The notes under the pieces are model-generated. The model saw nothing but the letters and a program-made list of their open reading frames with translations. It did no database searches and was not told the origin of the DNA. Position numbers and translations under genes: made by a program. This document shows positions 26,900 through 35,126 of a DNA stretch of 64,000 bases, in pieces (the first letter of the stretch is position 1; every line of letters starts with the position of its first letter). This DNA is from JBGSUZ01 sp964404895. GTDB taxonomy: Bacteria > Bacillota > Clostridia > Peptostreptococcales > Acidaminobacteraceae. The DNA lies in the NCBI GenBank assembly GCA_964404895.1, contig CAYOLV010000006.1:1-64000 (forward strand), given 5' to 3'.

Positions 26900-28684
26900 T
26901 TACCACAACATTAAATCACTCATATCTTCCTTACTCAAAAATGGAGCCATATCATGTAATGCTGGGGTCTCAAAAGTTCCATCTTCTTTTAATCGCGACA
27001 TGACTTTTGGAGAAATTGGATCATCATATTTTTGACTTACTTCTAATAAAGCAAATTCATTATCCGCAAATAACCAATCTAACGCTTCATCTATTTCTGC
27101 ATTAGACTTACATGCTTTGTAGGCGCCACCAAATGCCTCGGCAATTTTTTCGAAGTTTGGGAAACTGACACCACTAGCTTCAGTACACCCAATGTAAACA
27201 CCCTCAAAGAAGTTTTTACAAGTCTGTCTAATTGCTCCATATCCGTCATTCGAAAAGATGACTACTTTTACAGGTAATTTGTAATGCGCAATAGTTTGCA
27301 ATTCTTGTATATTCATCATAACGCTACCATCGCCGGTTAAACAGACAACTCGCTTATTTGATGCTACAGCAGCGCCTACCGTTGCAGGTAAATCATAACC
27401 CATTGAACCACAATTGATATTTGAAAGTAATCTCTGTTCTGAAGATTTAACACCAATTTGCAATTTTGCACTATTAGCAGTATTATTTCCTAGAACTGAA
27501 ATATTATCCTTAGGTTCATGCTCCTGATATTTTTCCCAAAAATAATATGAACTGATTCTTTCATTGGGATTAACTTCATCTGTTTTTTCAAACAGTGAGA
27601 ATCTACTTTTTAACTTATCACAATACTCAATCCAAGTGCTATCAATATCAATCATCTCTAAAATGTTTTTTGATTTATCAAAAAAGTCTTTTAAATCACT
27701 GTGGACAAAAGTATCCACTCTCACACCCGGTTTTTTAACCTCGTTATCATCTATATCCACGCTAATAACATATGCATTAGGTGCAAATTGATCCTGAGCA
27801 AAACCAGTGACTTTGTACCCAAGACTACTACCAAGCGATAAGATAACGTCTGCATTTTGCACTATAAAATTTCCAGTTCTTGGTCCAATTGTACCCGCCA
27901 TTCCATAGTATCTAGAATTGTCCGAGTAAAGTACATCCGGCGTAATTGCTGCACCTATAACGGGGATGCCTGTTTCATAGGCAAATTGTCTAAACAGCTC
28001 AGTTGTGCCGCTATTTCTAATCCCGTTTCCAGCTAAAATACAAGGTCGCTTTGCTTGCTTAAGTTTGTCAAATATAAATTTGATCTCATCCATTGAAGCT
28101 GCTGGTTCATAGGATTCTGGCTGTACCTCTACTGGATATAAATCTAATTCTTCAACAATTGCACTTTGTACATTTAAAGGAATATCAAGCCATACAGGAC
28201 CTCTTCTGCCTGACATGGAGATATTAATTGCTTTTTGTAACTCTTGTTTGATAGAAAGTGGATCAATAATCAGCTTGGCATATTTAGTCATATTTCCTAC
28301 TGAATTAATTATATCAAATTCTTGAACACCTCTATATCTCAAAGGAAGACCTGTTGATTCAACACTTGTTTCATATCTAACTTGACCCGATATAACTACC
28401 ATAGGAAGACTGTCTTGCCAAGCTCCCATTACGCCTGTAATTGCATTAGTTCCGCCTGGTCCACTTGTAACCACTACTGATGCTACTTTGCCTGTTAACC
28501 GCGCGTATGCTTCAGCAGCCATTGTACAAGCTTGTTCATGATGATTAAAAACCTTCTTTAAATCTTTTGACAACGCCATTGCGTTGTTTAAATGCATCGC
28601 ACCGCCGCCAACTACTGAGAAACATGTATCAATGCCATTCTCAAGTAAAATTTCCATTACTATATCTGCTACTCTTTTTTTCAC
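26900..28684 (-). CDS. Thiamine-diphosphate-dependent acetolactate-synthase-like enzyme (YerE-like candidate)
   Basis: 594 residues from the GTG at 28684, which sits two bases after the upstream stop with GGGGG eight bases before it; an ATG at 28705 lacks a binding site. The three-domain ThDP fold is clear. The catalytic Glu lies in NHHEQACTMAAEAYARLTG, SGPGGTNAITGVMGAWQDSLP is the family signature, and the cofactor motif GDGSVMMNIQELQTIAHYKL leads to FSNDGYGAI. Biosynthetic acetolactate synthases sit in ilv operons. Here it is paired with an SDR gene in a locus that also encodes RfbF, RfbG and RfbH. That set matches Yersinia pseudotuberculosis yersiniose synthesis, where YerE adds a two-carbon unit from pyruvate to CDP-3,6-dideoxy-4-ketoglucose. 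The substrate here is inferred from context only. Confidence 0.8.
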   Translation of the reverse strand: MKKRVADIVMEILLENGIDTCFSVVGGGAMHLNNAMALSKDLKKVFNHHEQACTMAAEAYARLTGKVASVVVTSGPGGTNAITGVMGAWQDSLPMVVISGQVRYETSVESTGLPLRYRGVQEFDIINSVGNMTKYAKLIIDPLSIKQELQKAINISMSGRRGPVWLDIPLNVQSAIVEELDLYPVEVQPESYEPAASMDEIKFIFDKLKQAKRPCILAGNGIRNSGTTELFRQFAYETGIPVIGAAITPDVLYSDNSRYYGMAGTIGPRTGNFIVQNADVILSLGSSLGYKVTGFAQDQFAPNAYVISVDIDDNEVKKPGVRVDTFVHSDLKDFFDKSKNILEMIDIDSTWIEYCDKLKSRFSLFEKTDEVNPNERISSYYFWEKYQEHEPKDNISVLGNNTANSAKLQIGVKSSEQRLLSNINCGSMGYDLPATVGAAVASNKRVVCLTGDGSVMMNIQELQTIAHYKLPVKVVIFSNDGYGAIRQTCKNFFEGVYIGCTEASGVSFPNFEKIAEAFGGAYKACKSNAEIDEALDWLFADNEFALLEVSQKYDDPISPKVMSRLKEDGTFETPALHDMAPFLSKEDMSDLMLW

Positions 28685-28686
28685 TG

Positions 28687-29529
28687 TTAAATCCCCCGTT
28701 GCCATTCAATTTGTTTCTTTATACCTTCTTCTAAAGATATAAAATTATAGGAGCCCATCTCATCTAATAATCTCGAGTTATCTGCCGTGTATTCTTTGTT
28801 GTAACCTTCATTAAGAATTATAACCGGCTGATCTGATTTCATTTGTGCTTTGACTTCTAATGCAATTTTTTCAAGGGTTATTCTATGACCCGTACAAACA
28901 TTGTATGCCTTATAAGCCGGGGTGTTCTCTATAAACCACTTAATGATATAGGCTAAATCATCTACATACATGTAATCAAAATAGCAATTCTGACGAATGG
29001 TAATCGCCTCATTGTTAAGACAACAGTTGATTGCATGTTTGATAAATTTAGAATCATGATCATACGGACCATAACAAGCAAATATCCTTAAATTGTATAT
29101 ATTTGAAGCATTTTTGCTGATTTCGTTATACAAGTATTTTCCAAAGCCGTACACATCTTCAGGAATTGTATCTCCAATCAAGTCTTCTTTGACTAAAGAT
29201 AAGTCCTTACGTTTGTCATACTCTGCACCAGAACCTAGATAAATTAATTTATCATAGTACTCACTGGCTCTCTGAAGATTCATCGATATTTTAAGACTGT
29301 GCTCCAACATTTTTTCAGAAATATCTTCGCTGTTTTTTACTGGATTTGGGTTGGCACAGTGCAATACGACATCAAATTTTCCGTTTTTAATATAATTAAA
29401 GACAGCCTCTTGGTCTTTTAAATCCAATTCTTCTCGACCAGGAGCATCAATATCATACCATTGACTCAAAATGGGTAGTATGTTTTTCCCAACAAATCCA
29501 CTCTTCCCTGTTAGCAATATTTTTTTCAT
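28687..29529 (-). CDS. Extended SDR sugar-nucleotide reductase (candidate YerF or 4-ketoreductase)
   Basis: 280 residues from the ATG at 29529, chosen for the GGTGG just upstream; an ATG four codons earlier has no site. The Rossmann dinucleotide motif is TGKSGFVGKNI, the catalytic Tyr-x3-Lys is YGFGKY (near residue 135), and YLGSGAEYD supplies the Ser. The closest functional relatives by pattern are reductases of CDP-3,6-dideoxyhexose pathways (RfbJ/abequose synthase type). It directly precedes the ThDP enzyme gene with its stop two bases before that start, so they act together. In the yersiniose route YerF reduces the new side-chain ketone. A plain C4 ketoreductase giving a CDP-dideoxyhexose is the alternative. 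Confidence 0.75.
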   Translation of the reverse strand: MKKILLTGKSGFVGKNILPILSQWYDIDAPGREELDLKDQEAVFNYIKNGKFDVVLHCANPNPVKNSEDISEKMLEHSLKISMNLQRASEYYDKLIYLGSGAEYDKRKDLSLVKEDLIGDTIPEDVYGFGKYLYNEISKNASNIYNLRIFACYGPYDHDSKFIKHAINCCLNNEAITIRQNCYFDYMYVDDLAYIIKWFIENTPAYKAYNVCTGHRITLEKIALEVKAQMKSDQPVIILNEGYNKEYTADNSRLLDEMGSYNFISLEEGIKKQIEWQRGI

Positions 29530-29547
29530 AGGTCCACCCATAATGTG

Positions 29548-30525
29548 TTAAATATTATATCTTTCATATTTATACTTGTCTATATTTGCTCTGATAAACT
29601 CAACTGTTTCAGCTAATCCTTGATCGATTGTTATGCTTGGCTTAAATCCAGTTAGTTCGTATAGCAGTCTATTGTCGCCTAATAATCTCTCAACTTCACT
29701 ATTTGCCGGTCTTAATCTTTGATCATCACAAATAATTCTAGCGTTAGGATTAATTTGATTAATCATTTTTTGCGCTAAGTCACCAATTGAAATTTCATTC
29801 ATCGTTGCAATATTAATTTCTTTACCTATGGTATTTTTTGCATTTGCAATTTCCATAAAACCTCTTGCAGTGTCTTTAACAAAAACAAAATCTCTTGTTG
29901 GCGTTAATGACCCGAGTTTTATATCCTCGCAACCACCAATCAATTGTGAAATAATCGTTGGTATTACAGCTCTCGCTGATTGTCTTGGTCCATAAGTATT
30001 AAAAGGTCTTACAATTGTAAGCGGTACGTCAAAACTTCTATAGAAGGATTCTGCGATTCGATCTGCGCCAATTTTTGATGCAGAGTATGGGGATTGACCT
30101 TGGAAAGGATGACTTTCTGAAATTGGGACAGTTTGCGCTGTTCCATATACTTCAGAAGTTGACGTGACCAATACCCTTTGTGTCCCTAATTCTCTTGCCG
30201 CGTTTACGATATTTAGAGTTCCTTTGATATTGGTATCTACATACGCTTCAGGTGCATAGTAACTGTAAGGAATTGCTATTAACGCCGCCAAATGATAAAC
30301 GGTATCCATATTTTCCATTGCTTTTTTGACAAAGTAAGAATCTCTTACATCGCCTTCCACAACATCGATTTCGTTCTTAATGTGCTTTGGTAGTGAGTCC
30401 AACCAACCCCATGAACTGAATGAGTTATAATATACAAACGCGCGTACATCGTGCCCAGCTTCGAGCAATTGTTCTGTTAAGTGACTCCCTATAAACCCGT
30501 CAGCTCCTGTTACTAATACTTTCAT
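29548..30525 (-). CDS. legB: NAD-dependent sugar-nucleotide 4,6-dehydratase LegB
   Basis: 325 residues. It dehydrates an NDP-N-acetylglucosamine to the 4-keto-6-deoxy sugar that opens the legionaminic pathway. The extended-SDR motifs are TGADGFIGSHL at the N-terminus, HLAALIAIPYSYYAP, TSTSEVYGTA and the catalytic YSASK. The segment FVYYNSFSSWGWLDSLP just after the cofactor motif is diagnostic of LegB as I know the family. AAGGAG lies seven bases before the ATG. It follows the CDP-glucose dehydratase gene by 42 bp and is separated from legC by the SDR and ThDP genes, so two nucleotide-sugar pathways are interleaved. Confidence 0.9.
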   Translation of the reverse strand: MKVLVTGADGFIGSHLTEQLLEAGHDVRAFVYYNSFSSWGWLDSLPKHIKNEIDVVEGDVRDSYFVKKAMENMDTVYHLAALIAIPYSYYAPEAYVDTNIKGTLNIVNAARELGTQRVLVTSTSEVYGTAQTVPISESHPFQGQSPYSASKIGADRIAESFYRSFDVPLTIVRPFNTYGPRQSARAVIPTIISQLIGGCEDIKLGSLTPTRDFVFVKDTARGFMEIANAKNTIGKEINIATMNEISIGDLAQKMINQINPNARIICDDQRLRPANSEVERLLGDNRLLYELTGFKPSITIDQGLAETVEFIRANIDKYKYERYNI

Positions 30526-30567
30526 TATTATTCTCCTTACAAATTTTCTTATTTATTGTAGTTGCGG

Positions 30568-31623
30568 TTAGTTGTTAAAGTAATTCTCTATCTGCTCTTT
30601 CATAATTAAGTCCACTGATTTATTTGATTCAATTTGTTTGGTAAATTCTACAGTCAGTTGAATTGCCTCAGAGATACTGCAGCTAGGTATCCAGCCCAAA
30701 TATTTCTTTGCTTTAGAAATGTCTAGTTTAAGGAAATTAGCTTCGTGAGGTCCACCATCCCATTGATTTTTCCACGAAAGTCCCTCTCCCCAAGTTTCAC
30801 AAAACAGATCTACAAGCTGGCCAGTTGTTACACAACTGTCTTCATTGGGCGCAAAATTATAAGCTCCTTTTAATTCTGGCTCCGCTTGTTGTTTTGCTGC
30901 TAAAAGCAAATACCCACTTAAACATTCTAGTACATGCTGATAAGGTCTTGTTGAATGTGGATTTCTCACTATAATTGATTCTTTTTTCTGCGCAGCTCTG
31001 ATACAGTCTGGTATTATTCTGTCTTGAGAAAAATCTCCGCCACCGATGACGTTTCCTGAACGAGCTGTAGACACTTTTAAGTTTTCATTATTATTAAAAT
31101 AGGAATTTACATAACTATAAGTCACTAATTCAGAACAGCTTTTAGAATTGGAGTAAGGGTCGAAACCACACAATCCTTCATTTTCCCTGTATCCCCATTC
31201 CCATTCTTTATTCTCATAAACTTTGTCTGTCGTCACATTTACAACAGATTGCACGGAATCACAACATCTTATACACTCTAAAACGTTTACCGTTCCCATA
31301 ACATTTGTTTCATAGGTATAAACGGGTTCACTATAAGATAATCTAACAAGAGGTTGTGCTGCTAAATGGAATACGATTTCAGGTTTACACTCATCAAAAA
31401 CTTTTTTCAAATGAGCTAAATCTCGAATATCTCCAATAACGGAGTTCATCGTTTCAGACACACCAGAAAGTGCAAAGAAAGACTCCGTTTCTTTTGGCTC
31501 AAGTGCATAGCCTGTTACTGTTGCACCCCATTCAACCAATATTTTCGAAAGCCAAGTACCTTTGAACCCAGTGTGACCCGTTACCAGTACACGTTTGTCT
31601 TTATAGTAAGATTTCAAATCCAT
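30568..31623 (-). CDS. rfbG: CDP-glucose 4,6-dehydratase
   Basis: 351 residues from the ATG at 31623, six bases behind GGTG. It converts CDP-glucose to CDP-4-keto-6-deoxyglucose. Signature blocks: KRVLVTGHTGFKGTWLSKIL (cofactor motif with the HTGFKG variant typical of RfbG), FHLAAQPLVRLSYSEPVYTY, NVTTDKVYENKEWEWGYREN, catalytic YSNSK in GFDPYSNSKSCSELV, and SGNVIGGGDFSQDRIIPD. The end of the cytidylyltransferase gene lies six bases upstream, giving the usual rfbF-rfbG pair. Its product feeds the RfbH dehydratase encoded at 10812-12134. Confidence 0.95.
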   Translation of the reverse strand: MDLKSYYKDKRVLVTGHTGFKGTWLSKILVEWGATVTGYALEPKETESFFALSGVSETMNSVIGDIRDLAHLKKVFDECKPEIVFHLAAQPLVRLSYSEPVYTYETNVMGTVNVLECIRCCDSVQSVVNVTTDKVYENKEWEWGYRENEGLCGFDPYSNSKSCSELVTYSYVNSYFNNNENLKVSTARSGNVIGGGDFSQDRIIPDCIRAAQKKESIIVRNPHSTRPYQHVLECLSGYLLLAAKQQAEPELKGAYNFAPNEDSCVTTGQLVDLFCETWGEGLSWKNQWDGGPHEANFLKLDISKAKKYLGWIPSCSISEAIQLTVEFTKQIESNKSVDLIMKEQIENYFNN

Positions 31624-31628
31624 TTTGA

Positions 31629-32402
31629 TCACCAAACCTTCCAAGGCGCTTCTCCAGACTCCCAGAGTTCTTCAAGTAAATTTTTGTCTCTTATTGTATC
31701 CATACACTGCCAAAAACCTTCATGTTTATAAGCTTTTAACTGTCCTTGATTAGCGAGTTCCTCTAATGGTTTTCTTTCTAAAATAGTTGAATCTGATTCT
31801 AAATAATCAAATATTTCTGGTTCCAACACCATGAATCCACCGTTAATCCAACCGCCATCTTCTTTAGATTTCTCTTGGAAGTTAGTAATTCCATGGGCTT
31901 CATTAATATTTAACACGCCGAATCTACCGCCTGGCTGAATTGCTGTTAATGTCGCAGCAACATTGCTCTCTTCGTGAAACTTAACCAATTTGTCAATATC
32001 TACATCACTTACGCCGTCTCCATAAGTTAATAAGAATCTTTCACCTTTTACATATTCTTGAATGCGCTTAACACGGCCGCCAGTCATTGTATTTAAACCT
32101 GTATCTACCAATGTCACTTTCCAAGGCTCAGCTACGTTGCTATGGATATGCATTTTGTTCTCATCCGAAAAATCAAATGTAACATCTGATCTGTGGAGAT
32201 AGTAATCCGAAAAATACTCTTTGATGACATAGCCTTTATAACCACAACAAATTATAAACTCGTTAATACCGTAATGTGAATAAAGTTTCATGACATGCCA
32301 CAAAATTGGCATATCCCCAATTTCAATCATCGGCTTAGGTTTTAAATGCGACTCTTCACTAATTCTAGTACCAAATCCACCTGCTAATATAACTGCTTTC
32401 AT
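31629..32402 (-). CDS. rfbF: Glucose-1-phosphate cytidylyltransferase
   Basis: 257 residues, the normal family length. It makes CDP-glucose from CTP and glucose-1-phosphate. The nucleotide-binding start is MKAVILAGGFGTRISEESHL followed by KPKPMIEIGDMPILWHVMKL; further family blocks are FLLTYGDGVSDVDID, LTAIQPGGRFGVL and EGFWQCMDTIRDKNLLEELW. GAGAGG lies upstream of the ATG. It is 14 bp behind the rmlA gene, so the CDP and dTDP pathways share a transcript. Confidence 0.95.
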   Translation of the reverse strand: MKAVILAGGFGTRISEESHLKPKPMIEIGDMPILWHVMKLYSHYGINEFIICCGYKGYVIKEYFSDYYLHRSDVTFDFSDENKMHIHSNVAEPWKVTLVDTGLNTMTGGRVKRIQEYVKGERFLLTYGDGVSDVDIDKLVKFHEESNVAATLTAIQPGGRFGVLNINEAHGITNFQEKSKEDGGWINGGFMVLEPEIFDYLESDSTILERKPLEELANQGQLKAYKHEGFWQCMDTIRDKNLLEELWESGEAPWKVW

Positions 32403-32416
32403 ATTTTTCCTCTCCC

Positions 32417-33289
32417 TTATTCTATCGTATTTGCTACATGTAAAATATATTGACCATATTCTGTTTTATTTAGCTCATTCCCTAGTTCAATAAGTTGTGT
32501 TCTATTAATAAATCCTTTCCTAAACGCAATCTCTTCCAAGCACGCCACATACAGCCCTTGTCTGGATTGTATTGCATCTACAAAATTAGAAGCCTCCAGC
32601 AGCCCTCTATGAGTCCCAGTGTCTAACCATGCCATTCCCCGTCCAAACAACTCTACCTGCAATTGATTCTGCTCAAGATATCGATTATTGATATCTGTGA
32701 TTTCAATTTCACCTCTTTTTGAAGGTGTCAATTGCTTTGCATATTGAGTCACGTTTGAGTCGTAAAAATAAAGCCCAGGTATTGCATAATTAGATTTTGG
32801 ATGTACTGGCTTTTCCTCAATGGATATCACTTTCCCATTGACATCAAATTCAACGACTCCAAATTCTTTAGGATTGGTCACGTGATAGCCAAAAATGGTT
32901 GCTCCGTTTAGATTCAGAATTGCATTCTCAAGTCTCGTACTTAATCCATAACCGTAAAACACATTGTCGCCAAGTATCAGTGCAACTTGCTCATCTCCAA
33001 TGAATTTTTCTGCTATTATAAAAGCTTCTGCAATTCCCTTCGGCTCTTCTTGGACAGCATAAGTGATATCTAGTCCTAATTTACTGCCATCTTTGAACAA
33101 TTCTTTAAAACTAATAATATCACGAGGTGTGGAAATAATCATTATTTCCCTTATCCCCGCAAGCATTAATACTGATAGAGGATAATAAATCATAGGTTTA
33201 TCATAAATGGGTATCATTTGCTTTGAAATTGCTATTGTAGATGGATATAGCCTTGTACCGCTTCCACCTGCTAGTAAAATCCCTTTCAT
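32417..33289 (-). CDS. rmlA: Glucose-1-phosphate thymidylyltransferase
   Basis: 290 residues. First step of dTDP-L-rhamnose synthesis. MKGILLAGGSGTRLYPSTIA and KQMIPIYDKPMIYYPLSVLM are the nucleotide and sugar-phosphate binding blocks, and ALILGDNVFYGYGLS carries the metal-binding Asp. YAIPGLYFYD and RGMAWLDTGTHRGLLEASNF complete the family pattern. A GGAAGG site precedes the ATG, which lies three bases after the stop of the GT2 gene upstream. The enzyme is normally feedback-inhibited by dTDP-rhamnose. The gene is separated from rmlD by one glycosyltransferase gene. Confidence 0.96.
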   Translation of the reverse strand: MKGILLAGGSGTRLYPSTIAISKQMIPIYDKPMIYYPLSVLMLAGIREIMIISTPRDIISFKELFKDGSKLGLDITYAVQEEPKGIAEAFIIAEKFIGDEQVALILGDNVFYGYGLSTRLENAILNLNGATIFGYHVTNPKEFGVVEFDVNGKVISIEEKPVHPKSNYAIPGLYFYDSNVTQYAKQLTPSKRGEIEITDINNRYLEQNQLQVELFGRGMAWLDTGTHRGLLEASNFVDAIQSRQGLYVACLEEIAFRKGFINRTQLIELGNELNKTEYGQYILHVANTIE

Positions 33290-33292
33290 CAG

Positions 33293-34255
33293 CTACCTTC
33301 CCTTCTTTAGCAATTTAACTTTCCAAATTAGAAATCTGATTGTATCCGCATACATCGCACCAATTAATTTTATGTCCGCCTTACATATTTTGGGTCTTGT
33401 TTCACTGCTACGATGGATTTTCATTCCACTTGCTATGCCACTCCAAAATGCATTTCCAAATCCTAATTTAACAAATTTCAAGTATTTTAGGAAGAATCCA
33501 AAACAGAGTGATGGCAAATGAAATATAAGTATTGCCCGTGGGAAGTTATTCATCACCGTCAAATAATTATTCTGACCCGCAAGTTTTGCTCGAAAAGCGG
33601 TCATGTTTTTTCCAAAAGACGCACTTCCTATGTGATATACAGTTGCTTCTGCATTTACAAAATTCTTAAATCCCTGCCTTTTGGCTTTAAAGCCAATATC
33701 TACGTCCTCCATGTAAGCGAAGAAACGTTCATCGAAGTATCCTATTGTATCAAATACTGATTTTCTGTACAGCGCTGCACCTGCGCAACAGGAGAAAGTC
33801 TCCCGTGATTCTTGATAATGACTAGCACCCAAACCGTGTCCGAGTTGGAACGCCCATCCAAATTGCGTATATATATCGCCCATATCATCTATTAGGTCTC
33901 GATCGTAATATTGCATCATTTTGGGCTGAACAGAAAAAAAGCTGGGGCGATTATGAAGATATTGATAGAGTACTTCTAAAGTGTTTTCTTCTATTACCAC
34001 ATCGCTATTTAAGAGAAATACATATTCATACCTCGCCGCTTTTATTCCTTGATTTACAGCGGCTGCAAAGCCTACATTTTCATTATTTTGAATATAGACC
34101 ACAGGATATTTTTTTATAATCTCTGGACTTTTATCAGAAGATGCATTATCGATTACTATAATTTCAATGTTGTCTAATCTTTGATTTCTAAGTGCATCTA
34201 AACAATTTGAAATGATCTTCTCTCCATTATAGTTTGGAATAATTACACTTATCAT
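33293..34255 (-). CDS. Family 2 glycosyltransferase (probable rhamnosyltransferase)
   Basis: 320 residues. GT-A fold with ISVIIPNYNGEKIISNCLDA, IVIDNASSDKSPEII, FLLNSDVVIEENTLEVLYQY (metal-binding NSD) and CCAGAALYRKSVFDTIGYFD followed by FFAYMEDVDIGFKAKRQG. These are the blocks of the WbbL-type rhamnosyltransferase branch. The gene sits between rmlA and rmlD, with a four-base ATGA overlap with the rmlD stop, which supports dTDP-rhamnose as donor. The C-terminal region is hydrophobic and basic, suggesting membrane association. Confidence 0.87.
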   Translation of the reverse strand: MISVIIPNYNGEKIISNCLDALRNQRLDNIEIIVIDNASSDKSPEIIKKYPVVYIQNNENVGFAAAVNQGIKAARYEYVFLLNSDVVIEENTLEVLYQYLHNRPSFFSVQPKMMQYYDRDLIDDMGDIYTQFGWAFQLGHGLGASHYQESRETFSCCAGAALYRKSVFDTIGYFDERFFAYMEDVDIGFKAKRQGFKNFVNAEATVYHIGSASFGKNMTAFRAKLAGQNNYLTVMNNFPRAILIFHLPSLCFGFFLKYLKFVKLGFGNAFWSGIASGMKIHRSSETRPKICKADIKLIGAMYADTIRFLIWKVKLLKKGR

Positions 34256-35118
34256 TTCTTACCTCTTAATTCCTGTTGAGCATCGATTAAGAAAAGAGAT
34301 AGCGACTCTCTCCAATCAGTTAATTTTAGACCAAATGTTTCCTGAATAAGCCTTGTATCCATTACAGCGTAAGAGGGTCTGTCTGCCAAACGGCCTAACT
34401 CTTTAGTTTTAATTGGCTCAACAGTAACATCCATTTCCATTTGTAAAAAAATAAAGCACGCGAACTCATTCCAACTACAATTCCCTTGATTGCTATAATG
34501 ATATGTACCATAAGCTTCGCTGACTATAATACTTGTAAGCGCAGAAATAAGGTCAGTTACACAAGTTGGTGACCCTACTTGATCTGCAACGACCTTTATT
34601 TGATCATTTTTCCTACCGAGTTCTATCATTGTCTTCACAAAATTGTTTCCATATTTTCCATATAACCATGAGGTTCGAATAATAAAATGTCTTCTACACT
34701 CATTTCTTACAGCCCACTCTCCAGCCAGTTTTGTCTTTCCGTAAACTGAAAGTGGGTTGGTAGAATCATACTCAAAATAGGGCATTTTCTTTAACCCATC
34801 AAAAACAAAATCTGTTGAAATATGAATAACTTTAGCTCCGACCACCTCTGCCGCTCTAGCGACATTCCTAGCGCCCACGATATTTGTGGACTGAGCAGTA
34901 AAATAATCCGTCTCACACCCATCTACGTTCGTATACGCAGCGGTATTGATGATTGCGTCAGGTTTAAAGCCACTGACAATAGACTTTACTCGCGAGTAAT
35001 CCGAAATATCTAAAGTCTTCCTGTCATACCCAATGACTTCGTACCCCTCAATGGAGGATAAGGTTTCACATAATTCTTTGCCTAATTGTCCATTTGAACC
35101 TGTCACCAAAACCTTCAT
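34252..35118 (-). CDS. rmlD: dTDP-4-dehydrorhamnose reductase
   Basis: 288 residues. Last step of dTDP-L-rhamnose synthesis. Cofactor motif MKVLVTGSNGQLGKELCE, catalytic YGKTK in LSVYGKTKLAGE, VIHISTDFVFDGLK and RTSWLYGKYGNNFVKTM are all typical, as is DQVGSPTC. AGGAG lies five bases before the ATG. It is 8 bp behind rmlB and overlaps the GT2 gene downstream by four bases. Confidence 0.95.
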   Translation of the reverse strand: MKVLVTGSNGQLGKELCETLSSIEGYEVIGYDRKTLDISDYSRVKSIVSGFKPDAIINTAAYTNVDGCETDYFTAQSTNIVGARNVARAAEVVGAKVIHISTDFVFDGLKKMPYFEYDSTNPLSVYGKTKLAGEWAVRNECRRHFIIRTSWLYGKYGNNFVKTMIELGRKNDQIKVVADQVGSPTCVTDLISALTSIIVSEAYGTYHYSNQGNCSWNEFACFIFLQMEMDVTVEPIKTKELGRLADRPSYAVMDTRLIQETFGLKLTDWRESLSLFLIDAQQELRGKK

Positions 35119-35126
35119 AATCGCTC

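Noticed and set aside
26900..28684. Branched-chain amino-acid acetolactate synthase (ilvB)
   Set aside because: There is no ilvN, ilvC or leu gene nearby; it is embedded between sugar-nucleotide genes and coupled to an SDR.
29548..30525. CDP-paratose or CDP-tyvelose epimerase belonging to the dideoxyhexose pathway
   Set aside because: The FVYYNSFSSWGWLD block and the catalytic pattern are those of LegB dehydratases, and legC, legI and legG are present.
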